Part shown: positions 53,951 through 64,000 of the stretch, one piece after another | Numbering within the stretch: position 1 is the stretch's first letter | How the letters are laid out: each line of letters opens with the position of its first letter | Position numbers and translations under genes: made by a program | DNA from: Theobroma cacao | Taxonomy: Eukaryota; Streptophyta; Magnoliopsida; Malvales; Malvaceae | Length of the DNA stretch: 64,000 nucleotides | Direction: 5' to 3' | Assembly: GCF_000208745.1 (NCBI RefSeq) | Contig: NC_030854.1 | Coordinates: 19,764,481 to 19,828,480, forward strand | The notes under the pieces: model-generated | Seen by the model: the letters and a program-made list of their open reading frames with translations, nothing else | What the model was told of the DNA's origin: nothing | The model's database searches: none

Positions 53951-55832
53951 TTAATCATTTTCTGAAGAGGATGAGGGAAAGGATTCATTAGTAAAATATC
54001 GTACATTAAGGGGTTCAGGAGATGGTTCTGTAGGTGATTTCTGTGGTAAGGGTTCAGGGGATGATTTATTAGGAATTTCAAGGGGGTCTTGAGGAGAAGA
54101 TATGGCTGATGGTCTAGCTTTTTCAACTATTCTGGAGGATTTGCATCTCTTGAGGAATTTGGTCTTGGTTGCCATTGTCTTTATGCTTTTACTAGATGGT
54201 TTATACTTAGCTTGTGAAGCATCAACAACATTTTCTCTTCCTTTACCCGATTGCTTTTCTGCTATGGGAGCTGGCTTAGTGGATGCAGACTTCTGTGCTT
54301 GTGCTTTAGTTGCTTCCTTTTTTGCTTGCTTTTCCCTGACCATCTGATGGAAAATGTCCATGATGGATACTTCCTTAAATTGAGAAGGAAAAGGCTACTC
54401 TTTCTGAGGTTCAAGAAGGGATGGAGGATTTTTATCCAGTGAGCTAAGTACCTCAGTTCTTTGTTCTGATTCAACTTCCTTTTGTAGTTCAAGTGAGGGG
54501 TTTTCCTTAGTTGATCTACTTCAGGTTCATGACCCTCGGCTTGGAAGGCAGAGCCTTCAGCATCTTGTCCTACTGGTGTAGAGCTTGGAGTGGTAGAGAT
54601 GTATGCAGTTGCAAGTTTAGAAGGCATTTTTCCTTTTTCCTTCAATGCATTTTCGAGCTCTGCCAATTTGTCTGTAATTTTTTGCATTCTTACTCCTTGG
54701 TCAGTTAGCTTTCCATCAATTTTCATGAGCAGGTTGAAAAGTATTTCATTAAAGAACTGTGAGGGAGCTATTTTTGGTTGAGCAAGGAGAGAAGACTCTT
54801 TTCCAAAAGTGGCCTTGGTGGTTTTAACATATTTCTCTCCATCAAACTTATACCCCATTTTAGGCAAACTCCCAAGGTAAATAGCTTGGTCCCTACTTTT
54901 CACTAAATCCATTTGATACCTTGAGCTCCATATTCCCTTTTTTTGAACCAGGGAAGTAATGACATTTTCATAAGGCAAATTTATTTTGTCTCATCGACAG
55001 GCTCCTTTCATCCTTTCAATCAGAAATTTGCCTAGATTGAGTGGAGTGCGACTAAAGGCATGCTCCGTTAGCCATAAGTCTTGAAGGCTAATGTAGCTAA
55101 AACTGCCACTTCTGCCATGAATGCTTTTGCAATAAAGTATTGCAAAATTTTGATTTGAGGACTTGTAATTAGATCGGCATTACTTTTGGATGAATATTTT
55201 TCTTTCGTCCCTGTAATGATCTCCCACAAAGAAGTGGGATCATAGTTTTCAGGCATCTCATAGTCACCATCTTCATTTTCAATTTTAAGCAAATTTGTTA
55301 AATCAGCAGCAGTTATCACAAATTCTTTTCCATTTAAATAGACATTCAAACCATCAATATAATCATCGGAATCCTCAAGTTCATACTTATCTATTGCTAT
55401 GTTGGCATAAAATTCTTTCACCAAACTAGCATTATAGGTTCGATTCTTAAAGGTGCTAAAATCCTTTAGTTTCATATCTTAAAAATAATCTGACAGAACT
55501 ACTTGAAATTCAGATGACTCCTCAAAACTACTCCAATCAATAAATTTCCCACAAGTAATAGGGGCATTTTTTATCTTTTTGAACCTATCCTCATGAAATT
55601 TATTTCTAAATTTTGAGGATGAAGTCTTACCTTTCTTGACGAATTTTTCTTTTTTTTTTTTCTCAACTTTGTATTCTTTCTCTATCTGAGTTTTTTCAGA
55701 TTGTTTGATACTAGAACCGGACATAATCTTCTTCTTCTTCTTCTTTTGGATTTTAGCTTGTGAACTTTCCTCTAATGGTCGCTTCCCTTTTTTCTTTTCT
55801 AGAGTTTCTTTAGATTGTCTCAATTTTTCCAT
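53951..55832 (-). pseudogene. Third ORF of C2 (putative plant transposon/env-like protein)
   Basis: Collinear with 35555-37323. Frames: 55832-55479 (Lys-rich start; NKFHEDRFKKIKNAPITCGK, then DWSSFEESSEFQVVLSDYF and a TAA), 55475-55068 (KDFSTFKNRTYNASLVKEFY, GDYEMPENYDPTSLWEIITG), 54978-54262 (PYENVITSLVQKKGIWSSRY, QAIYLGSLPKMGYKFDGEKY) and 54361-53951 (Ser/Lys/Pro-rich tail). The start lies upstream of that of C1 and includes a KKKKK run. In this copy the join at GDYEMPENYDP is in frame, so the frameshift of C1 near 36020 is a private lesion. The long charged tail may be disordered. Function is unknown. Confidence 0.8.
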
Positions 55833-56222
55833 TTGGTTTGTGAGATTTTTGACTCAGGGTTTTAGGAGTTTGAGAGGAAAGGGTTTCAGTTTTAGGTGAG
55901 TCAGTTTCAAAAGACGAAAAATGTAGAGAAGAGGAGTTAAGGGTAGTTTAATTTTCTTAAAAACTATTTGTCTCCCCCTTAAATATTGTCAATTTTTCTC
56001 CTGTTCAAAATTTGAATCTTGCTTCTCATTTTTATTTTTCAGTTGGGCGGTATTTTTTGCCCATTTTCTTCACCTGGTATACTATTCCTTTTTACTATTT
56101 TATTCATTCTCCTCTAACTGACTGAGTCTTATTATTTTAAAGTGACAGAACACTCTTAGTTGATTAAGATTCTTTTAATCGATTAAGTTCCTTCTGTTTT
56201 ATGTGTAAAAACTAAAAGTTTT
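55833..56222 (-). other. Spacer between pol and third ORF of C2
   Basis: Counterpart of 35040-35554. It contains 'cttagttgattaagatt' and 'cttttaatcgattaag' (56157-56186) and a pyrimidine/purine tract (minus strand 'aagggggagaca' near 55975). Confidence 0.7.
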
Positions 56223-57932
56223 CTACAGCTTCTGCATATTAATCATCCCTAAATTTCTTTTAATCTCATAAAATCTATCCTCATTTGGGGATTTGGTGAA
56301 GATGTTTGCTAATTGATGCAAAGTATTTACAAACTCAATTTTAATGTCACCTTTCACTACATGACCTCTAACAAAGTGATGTTTAATCTCAATATGCTTA
56401 GTCCTAGAATGCTGTATAGAATTTTTTGAAATGTTGATTGCACTTGTATTGTCACAATATATTGGTATGTTATGCATTGATATTCCATAGTCTTTTAATT
56501 ATTATTTAATCCATAAGATTTGAGCACAACAGCTACTTAGAGATACATATTCGGCTTCAGCTGTAGAGAGAGCAACTGAATTCTGCTTTTTGCTTGACCA
56601 TGACATAAGCATACTACATAAAAACTGGCAAGTTTCACTAGTGCTCTTTCTATCTGTTTTGCTGCCAATAAAATCTGCATCTGAATATCCAACTAGAGTA
56701 AAGGTAATTCCCTAGGATACCACATGCCTAAAGTTTGTGTGTCTATGAGGTATCTAAAAATTCTTTTAACAACAGTCAGGTGTGATTCCTTGGGTTGAGA
56801 TTGAAAACGGGCACACAGACATGCACTAAATTGGATATCAAGCTTGCTAGTTGTTAAATAGAGTAGTGATCCGATCATACCTCTATAGATCTTTTAATCA
56901 ACATCCTTTTCTTTTTCATCTACATCAAGTCTGGTGGATGGACTCATTAGTGTGAAAATTGATTTCAACTTCAGCATATCAAACCTTCTTAGCATGTCTT
57001 GAATATATCTTTCTTGGTTGATGAAGATTCTTTCTCACTTTGTTTGATTTGAAGCCTAAGAATGAATTTTGGCTCTCCCATCATGCTTATCTTAAATTCA
57101 CCTTTCATTTCTTCAGCAAATTTCTTGCATAAAGCTTCATTAGTTGCACCAAAAATAGTATCATCCACGTAGATTTGAACAACAATTAAATCGTTTAAGT
57201 ATCTTTTAATGAACAATGTTGTATCAATATTACGTCTGACATAACCTTTCTCAACCAAAAGTTTTGAAAGCCTCTCATACCAAGCTCTAGGAGCTTGTTT
57301 CAATCTATACAAGGCTTCATGTAGTTTGAAACATGATCTGGTTTTTCAAAGTCTTCAAATCCAGGAGGTTGTTCAACATATACTTCCTCTTGAATGAAGC
57401 CATTTAAAAATGTACTTCTTACATCCATTTGGAACAATTTAAAATTCATAAAGCATGCAAAAGCAAGCAACAACCTTATGGCTTCTATCCTAGCAACCGG
57501 TGCAAAGGTTTCATCATAGTCAATTCCTTCCTCTTGGTTGTATCCTTGTGCTACCAACCTAGCTTTATTTCTAACTACATTTCCTTGCTCATCTACCTTA
57601 TTCCTAAACACCCATTTTGTGCCGACAATAGGGTGGTTTAAAGGCCCAGAAACTAATGTCCACACATGGTTTCTTTTGAACTGATCAAGTTCCTCTTCCG
57701 TGGTTATTATCCAGCTTTTCTTTTTTTTTTGCCTCTTCAAAGTTTTTAGGCTCAATTTGAGAGATAAAAGCTAAAAGCTTACATGTCTCTCTAGTTGCTC
57801 TTCTAGTTTTAACTCCATGAGAAATGTCACCTATGATTTGCTCTTGTGAATGATCCTTGATGCACCTCCAGCTCTTTGGAAGATCATGATGTTGATTTTC
57901 AGTCCTTTGCAGGGTTTCTAAGGGTAAGGGTT
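56223..57932 (-). pseudogene. Copia RT and RNase H of C2
   Basis: On the minus strand, frames at 57755-57300 (KARLVAQGYNQEEGIDYDET, FAPVARIEAIRLLLAFACFM, LFQMDVRSTFLNGFIQEEVY), 57312-56989 (RLKQAPRAWYERLSKLLVEK, VVQIYVDDTIFGATNEALCK), 56878-56693 (IGSLLYLTTSKLDIQFSACL) and 56477-56223 (IYCDNTSAINISKNSIQHSR, HQLANIFTKSPNEDRFYEIK). YVDD is intact here, unlike C1. One frameshift sits near 57305. The linker up to 57932 (DISHGVKTRRATRETCKLLA) runs up to the foreign LTR at 57935. Confidence 0.9.
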
Positions 57933-57934
57933 CT

Positions 57935-60850
57935 TGAAATACCCCGTACTTGATGTGGTGATTAATAAAGCTTATTGGATGCCAATTGAGGTTAATTATA
58001 ATGTTTAAAAAAGATGAAAGATGAAAGGAACAGTTGGGATAAAATATTCCGCATTCGAGAAAATAATAATAAAATAATAACATTTTATCAGAGAAAAATT
58101 TATGAGATAAAAAGTGATTCGAAAGTGAATTGAGGCATAATAAGGTATTTTGGATACCAAGGAGACAAGAGGAGACAAGAGGAAATTTTTGGAATAAAAT
58201 AATATATTATTAATAAAATTATATTAAAATATTAATATTTTATTCTGTGTCAAAAATTTTCCATGAAGAAGGAGTATATGGTCAATCTAAGTGGGGGAGA
58301 AAAAGCATAAGAAAATTTTGGAGAAAAAATGACGTTAATGGGGCCGCATGTCTTTATTAAGTAAAGATAGCATAGGTAAATAAATATTTTAAATATTACA
58401 GGGACATCGCGTTGGAGTACAAACTTCATACTTTGTTTGTACATGTGTAGAAGAAGATAATAGAAGGAAGTTGGAGTTAAATGAGTGTTGGGAGGACTAA
58501 ATTAAAATGGAAAGAAACAAAAAGGGCAAAATGGTAATTTTATGTGAAGCTTGGTCAAAGCTTCCAAAGAAAGCTTTGACTCTGATTTTTTTCAACCCAA
58601 AACCGTTCTTATCTCCTGCAGCAAGATTTTTTCCTCTTCTCCTCCATACTCCATGCCATTCTTGAAGCTTCCATGCCATTTTCTCTTTATCCACCATGAA
58701 ATCAAGTTTTCTTCACTTTCCTTTCCATGTTTTCTTTTCCTTTCTTCTCCAAACTTCTTAAGCACTAAATTTACAGCCTTTAACCCCAATTTCCAGAACA
58801 TCTAAACCCTGGGAAGAGAAGAAAGAAAAAGAGAAAAAGGAAGAAAAAGCTTGGTTTTGGTGATTCAAGCAAGGAACGGTAAGAATTCTTGTTTTTGGCT
58901 TGAATAGTCTTTGAAATTGAGTTAGTGACTTAGGTAAATGTCTTGTGGCAGCAAAGATTGGCTTGGTTGGAGAAAAATTGGTAACATGTAAGCCAATAAA
59001 CCCATGGGTACATGAAGGACTAAAAGTGGAAAAGGAAAACGGTAAGCTTAACACTATGTTTAAAGCCTACGGTTCGTTGAATATTGTGAGGAATTATGGT
59101 TGTTGAAAGGATTTATTTGCCTAAGCTAGTTGAAAATTGTTAAGATTGTATGGCATGTTGTTTGAAAGAAATAAAAAAGGAATATTGTGGATGGAGGATT
59201 GAGAAACAAAGTATTGAAAGTTAGATAGATAACGATGCGTGTAAACTAGGAAATAATCGAGTGAAAGGAGAATAATTATTGCTGCCATATATCTGGATTA
59301 TGTGTGGAAATATAAGATGGATTTGGGCGAAAATTATTTAGAAAGGTTGAAGTAGGCACGTGACATCATAAATAAGTTGCCGGTGATATAATCTAAGAAA
59401 TTTCGTAAGCAATGGATGTAAGTAATTTTGGTAAAAATGTATTAAGATGTGAGTTAATTGAAGATGGTTTCATGATAGGATGAAAATATAAATTTTAGTA
59501 AGGATTAATTGATTAAAGTGCTGCCCGTATACGTATGTAATTAAATATATTGAGTCCGTATTATTGCTAAGAGGTGCAAGGATAAAGTTAGAGAACTGTG
59601 ATGGCATGCCGGAGTAAATAACGAGCGACCGGCTAGTGAAAATAGTTAGAGACACCTCTAAACAAATAGCGACTTAAAATCTCATTGTTGCCAACTGAGT
59701 GAACTTGCATTAAAATGTCTTGGGATATACACGTTTATGTTTGATTGAATCCTCTAAAATGTTTTATTGGTTTTTCTTCAAAAACTTGCATGGGAACAAG
59801 CCCTTATGAAATGTTTTTATGTTATGAAATGGATAGTGTGATGAATTCATATGTTTCTGTATAATGATATATATATATATATATATACTATGTCATAAAT
59901 GGTACCATTGTGTGACAAATGCAACCGTGCATGTGTGGAGTGGGCAATGCACATGCCGGTAATGATGCTGTCGTGATAATACAACCGTGCATGTGCGGAG
60001 TGGGCAGTGCACATGCTGGTAATGATGCTGTCATGATAATTACAATCGTGCATGTATAGAGTGGGTAGTGCACATGCCGGTAATGGTGATGTAGTGATAA
60101 TTATAACCGTGCATGTGCGAAGTGGGCAGTGCACATGCCGGTAATGATGCTGTCATGATAATTACAACCGTGCATGTGCGGAGTGGGCAGTGCACATGCT
60201 GGTGATGATGTACATGAGCTAGATGAGGTGTGGTGGTATATTAATTGATATATGCTTAAGCATATGTATATGCAATAGAAAGATTATGATTATAATATGT
60301 GATTATATGGCATGATAAATCTTGAAAATTTCCCATTTACATGTGAATTGATTTTATTGCAACAAGAAATTCTGTTTATACTGCCTTGCTTGGATGATTG
60401 CTGAAAATTTCCTCTCTTTCTGATTTCCTGCTAAATATGGTTCCTTCATTATGAAATGATTTAATAACCCGGGGTTGATGGAAGGATTTTAATAAGAACT
60501 TGAACTAGGTTGCATTGTTTTCGAACTTAAGTGCATCATGATTTCTAAATCATTCCTTGTAATTTCTTGTTCCCTTCCTATGTTCACTCACTAAGTTTAT
60601 ACTCATGTTTTCAACTTCATGTTTTCAGATTCAGGGGTGGTTGAGACGTAGATTGAGGTGTCCGCATACTCTCATCTTTTGGGCAGGTACTTTGACATTC
60701 AGTAGTCATATCTCCCATTCAGAGTTACTCCGCTAACAGTCAAGTTCTAATTACGTGTATATGACTATTTGTTGTGAAATGTTGAGATTCACTTGTCAAA
60801 TTATATGTATGTATATAATGGTTGATGATGTCATTATGATTACATGTCAA
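57935..60850 (+). mobile_element. Chimeric Gypsy-type LTR inserted in Copia C2
   Basis: Begins TGAAATACCCCGTACTTG at 57935 (same start type as 18949). The first 1.7 kb is unlike the main Gypsy LTR family; from about 59690 ('actgagtgaacttgcattaa') it follows the 3' half of that family, including an AT run, the minisatellite (59923-60204) and the 'gttcactcactaagtttat' block. It stops near 60850 without the usual terminus, directly in Copia integrase C-terminal sequence. The flanking Copia sequence is collinear with 33290-33350 of C1. No internal region. The short frames within it are noise. Confidence 0.75.
59923..60204. repeat. 61-bp minisatellite, about 4.6 copies
   Basis: Unit of 61 bp: 'aaccgtgcatgtgcggagtg', 'ggcagtgcacatgctggtaa', 'tgatgctgtcatgataatta', 'c'. 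Copies differ by a few substitutions. It occupies the place of the family minisatellite but with a longer, more homogeneous unit. Each unit contains 'gtgcat' and 'gtgcac'. Confidence 0.88.
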
Positions 60851-61847
60851 ATTATTTCTTATCATCTAAACTCATCTTTTCCATTTGTCTTTCAAGGACA
60901 TCCGTATCATTTTCATCATCAGAAATTTCCTTTTGTAAAGTATTAGATTCATCAAAAACTACATGGATGGATTCTTCAATTGTTAAAGACTCTATAAGCC
61001 TTTGAGTTTAATGCATATCCTAAAAATATTGCCTCATTACTCTTTGCATCAAACTTTCCTAAAGGCTATTTTCCATTATTCAACATAAAGCATTTGTAGC
61101 CAAAGCTCCTAAGGTGCGAGATTTATGGGGTCTTTGATATCATGGCTCTTATAGACACTTTGTTAAGGATATATGCTACTGTATTAACAGCTTCTGCCCA
61201 AAAGTACTTAGGTTGATTATTCTCACATAGCATAGTTCGAGCCATTTCTTTTAAGGTTTGATTTTTCCTCTCTACAACTCCATTTTGCTGGGTTGTTTAG
61301 GTGCATAACAATTATGATCCAACCCCTTTTCATTACAAAAATTCTCAAATTTATCTGCTTCAAACTCACCTCCATGATCACTCCTAATACTAACTATAGC
61401 TAGTCCTTTTTCATTTTCAACCTTCCTACAATGACTTATGAATGCTGGTAGAGCATCATTCTTATGAGCAAGAAAATAGACACAAGTGTACCTAGAGTAG
61501 TCATCAACTATTACAATGCCATAAGATTTTCCTCTTAGACTAGTTGTACTTATTGGACTAAATAGATCAATGTGTAACAATTCAAGAGGTCTAGATGTGG
61601 TGACAACTTTCTTGGTTTTAAAATATGTTCTAGTTTGTTTACCTAATTGACATGCATCACAAATTTGATCATCCTCAAGTTTAAGCTTAGGCAATCCTAT
61701 AACCAGATTTTTCTTAATTAATTTTGACATAGTATGCATGCTTACATGTCCAAGTCTCCTATGCCATAGCCGACCATCAGTTTCAACTTTTGCTACAAGA
61801 CATGTTTCATAATCCATTTCAAGATTCTCAAGAAATACAACATACAT
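60851..61847 (-). pseudogene. Copia integrase of C2
   Basis: Frame 61847-61272: NMYVVFLENLEMDYETCLVA (preceding residues), WHRRLGHVSMHTMSKLI, CDACQLGKQTRTYF (zinc domain), then ELLHIDLFSPISTTSLRGKS with the first catalytic Asp present, VIVDDYSRYTCVYFL, and IRSDHGGEFEADKFENFC (second Asp). The frame shifts near 61295 so the NGVVERKN-type motif is lost from frame. The C-terminal part (KYFWAEAVNTVAYILNKV-like) continues to about 60851 with stops, where the foreign LTR starts. Confidence 0.88.
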
Positions 61848-63414
61848 ATTCTTTATTCTTTTTCCTATAAGTGAGACTTTGTTAGTGCTTATATTAATAA
61901 CTTCACATTTAGTTTAGTCAAAACATACATTAAAACTTTTATCACACAATTGGTTAAGACTCAATAAATTATGTTTCAAGCCTTTAACCAACAATACATG
62001 ACTAATTTGAGTGCAGCATTTTCTTCACTTACCTTTTGTAAGGCTTTAGTTTTGCTTTCCAATTCCAATTTTAGAGTTTCAAAATCTGTTTTTGAATGCT
62101 CCAATTCAATTTGTAGAAAATTTCTTTGTTCAAAAATAGAATCAAAGTCAAGTTTATTCTTTTCCAAATCTGATTCTAGAGATGCAAACTTTTTCTTTAA
62201 AGTCTTGTATTTCAAAATAAGTTTCTCAAATTCATCATATAAACATTCATATTCATCTTGAAGTTCATCAACAGAAATATTGCAAGGGGATGAGGATACC
62301 TTGGATTCATCATCCAATGCCATCAAACACAGGTTTGCTCTTTCTTCAGCTTTTTCTTCCTCAGCTTCAAAACTTGAAGTATCACTATCTGACCAAGTAG
62401 TTGCCACCATTGCCTTCTTTGATTTCTTGTTTTTCTTTAGAGTTTCTTCTTTCAGCAAGAGGCATTCGGACATGAAATGTCCAAGCTTCTTGCATTCAAA
62501 GCATGTAAGCTCTTCTTTTTTGTTAGATTCATTTTTATTTTTGGTTCTCCATGAAGAACCTTGATATCTTCTAAACCTTTTTTTAGCCAATCTTTGGTTT
62601 CTTCGGCCCATAAGCTTTCTAAATCTCCTTGCAACCAATGTCAATTCTTCATCATTATCATAGGATAGTTCGTCCAGTTTTTCTTCAAGAATGTTGGCTT
62701 TTAGGGCGATGCTCTTCTTCTTTTCTTTTGCTTCCCTTCTATCTTCTTCTTCCTCTTTTTTAAGTTCTAGCTCATGAGTAAGGAGAAAACCCAAATTTCA
62801 TTCAAAGTTATAACATTTAAGTCCTTCGCTTCTCGAATGGTTGTCATCTTAGGCTTCTAATTCTTGGGTAGGCTTTTAAGAATTCTTTTAACAATTTCAT
62901 GCTCGGGGATTGGTTTGCCTAGTTGACTAAGTTTGTTTGTGATGTTTGTGAATCTATCTAACATATTGGTGACATGTTCACCAGGCTCCATCTTAAACAT
63001 TTCATAATTGTGGGTCTAGAAGGTTATCTTGGACTTCTTGACTTAAGAAGTCCTTTCATGGATAATCTTAAGTTTATCCCACACCTGTTTTGCTATGGTA
63101 TAGATTGATACTTTGTTGAATTCGGTGGGAGTTAGAGTAGAATGCAGTGTATTGATTGCCTTAAAATTGGTTTGGACCTTTTTGGTTTTAGCCTCGGTTC
63201 ATTCAGACCTTGGCTTAGGGATTATCTCGTTGGTCACTACATTTAAAGTTGAAGGAATGAATGGTCCATCAGTTATGACATCCCGCATCTCATAATCCAT
63301 TGCTCTAATATATATTGACATCCTAGTACTCCAATAACGGTAATTTGAGCCATCAAACAGAGGTGGTTTGTTTGTTGATTGTTCTTCAGCAACTATAGAT
63401 TTTTTAAAAGCCAT
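61848..63414 (-). pseudogene. Copia gag of C2, with protease region deleted
   Basis: Starts MAFKKSIVAEEQSTNKPPLF at 63414; FDGSNYRYWSTRM follows. A stop lies at about 63198. Homology continues (MLDRFTNITNKLSQLGKPIP near 62970), then a 272-residue frame 62794-61976 with the zinc knuckle CFECKKLGHFMSECLLL (62502-62450) and a long coiled coil (YECLYDEFEKLILKYKTLKK to EENAALK). At about 62005 the coiled coil is joined directly to the protease-integrase linker (ISHVLLVKGLKHNLLS in another frame), so the whole protease active-site region is missing. The conserved gag start in both elements supports the start codon. Confidence 0.88.
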
Positions 63415-63453
63415 TTGGATCTTCCCAAGGGTATTGGACCTTAATAACAGGGG

Positions 63454-63469
63454 TTAGGATCTGATATCA
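63454..63469 (-). promoter_or_regulatory. Primer-binding site of C2
   Basis: Minus-strand TGATATCAGATCCTAA, two bases inside the 5' LTR end at 63472; a diverged initiator Met-tRNA site. Confidence 0.8.
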
Positions 63470-63471
63470 CT

Positions 63472-63797
63472 TGTTGGTCCAAAATAACTGTGTTAGAGGG
63501 GGGTGAATAGCATAATTTGGCTCTTTCAAAAAATTGGCTCTAAGTGGGAACAAATGCAAGTGAAAAGAAAGAATGAAAATAAGAACAAAATAGAGTAGAC
63601 AACAAAGCAGAATTTAGAGTGGTTCGGTCCAAGACCTACATCCACTACCTTGATTATTCAACCAAGGAGTTTCTAAATCAATCCACTATAACAGGTGAAA
63701 TTCACAAGCTTTCATCAATCTTTACAATGGCTTTTACCTAAAACCCAACACCTAACTTTTCAAGGCTAAGTTAGAACCTATACTCAATCAACCAGTC
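63472..63797 (-). mobile_element. Partial 5' LTR of C2
   Basis: Last 326 bp of the LTR (in element orientation), plus-strand start TGTTGGTCCAAAATAAC. A segment of about 70 bp present in the 3' LTR (52370-52440: the 'actagtcttagcc' to 'gagattaac' part) is missing near 63738. It is interrupted at 63797 by another LTR. The remainder presumably lies beyond the window. Confidence 0.85.
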
Positions 63798-64000
63798 TGT
63801 GAGACCCTGTCAAACTCGATTAAAACACGGTATTGTACCGAGTGGTACAACTAAGTTAAATCGAGCCTTGAACTAGTTCAAATAGAAATTCTAAGAGGAA
63901 ATTGAAAATTTTGAAACCCACAGAACGACTTAGAATAGTGATTCGGAGTTCAAAGTCCAATTTGAAGTCCATCAGGAAAATTGTTTGATTAGGGACAAAA
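63798..64000 (+). mobile_element. Start of a Gypsy-type LTR
   Basis: Begins TGTGAGACCCTGTCAAACTC, the same start type as solo LTR A1 (minus strand from 11292), and matches its first 200 bp ('ttgtaccgagtggtacaact', 'taaatcgagccttgaac'). The left flank is cagtc. The rest lies beyond the window. Confidence 0.85.

Larger units (their letters stand above)
52105..63797 (-). mobile_element. Copia element C2 (SIRE type), minus strand, interrupted
   Basis: From right to left: partial 5' LTR (63472-63797), PBS (63454-63469), gag, integrase, RT, RNase H, third ORF, polypurine tract, 3' LTR (52105-53263). Between integrase and RT a foreign LTR occupies 57935-60850. The 5' LTR is broken at 63797 by another LTR. 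C2 is closely related to C1 and lies in opposite orientation about 13 kb away. It lacks the protease region. Confidence 0.9.

Noticed and set aside
54102..54781. Plus-strand ORFs over the third ORF of C2
   Set aside because: They are antisense shadows of the minus-strand third ORF tail, whose frames align with C1.
58551..58805. 84-aa ORF and its antisense partners at 58497-59054
   Set aside because: Located in the 5' half of the chimeric LTR; C/T-rich leader-like sequence gives Phe/Ser/Leu frames on one strand and Lys/Glu frames on the other. No recognisable domain.

Overview
This 64-kb window looks like repeat-dense nuclear DNA of a eudicot plant. It is AT-rich and I see no convincing host gene. 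Essentially all recognisable coding sequence belongs to decayed LTR retrotransposons of plant lineages: Copia of the SIRE type with an extra third ORF, Gypsy chromovirus of the Tekay/Del type with a chromodomain, and Gypsy of the Athila type. Species cannot be fixed from the sequence; a woody-dicot genome such as Malvaceae is only a guess from general resemblance. No tRNA, rRNA, CRISPR array or bacterial-type operon was seen.

Layout. 1-4690: LTR ends, a Copia pol-LTR scrap, and two Athila-like LTRs in opposite orientation around an env-like remnant. 4705-6250: a small coiled-coil ORF, then a divergent Copia LTR. 6267-29208: one old Tekay-type Gypsy element (plus strand) split into three coding pieces (6267-7413, 12776-13417, 24562-26262) with its 3' LTR at 26266-29208. 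The two gaps are nested insertions of LTRs without internal regions (solo LTRs): 7414-12775 holds 8357-11292; 13418-24561 holds 13821-22817, which holds 14891-18524 (itself holding a Copia solo LTR, 16519-17593) and 18949-21728. Most junctions can be read to the base, with 5-bp target-site duplications (TSDs) exact or one base off. 29404-39167: a complete but defective SIRE-type Copia element (C1, plus strand, TSD TTTTC) inserted in the end of an Athila-like LTR whose internal region continues at 39173-43141. 43142-44844: an LTR rich in a TGTATCGATACA palindrome. 44845-50740: a second Tekay-type element with 5' LTR, PBS, gag and part of pol. 50988-52104: an Athila-like LTR. 52105-63797: a second SIRE-type Copia element (C2, minus strand), interrupted by a chimeric LTR at 57935-60850. 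63798-64000: the start of another LTR.

Nothing here is expressed as a working gene set as far as I can see. Every gag/pol is broken by stops or frameshifts, and several catalytic residues are replaced. The most interesting material is in the LTRs: depth-four nesting of mostly solo LTRs, LTRs sharing a 3' half but with different 5' ends, a shared polymorphic minisatellite, and several LTR families that each carry their own short palindrome repeated as a cluster.
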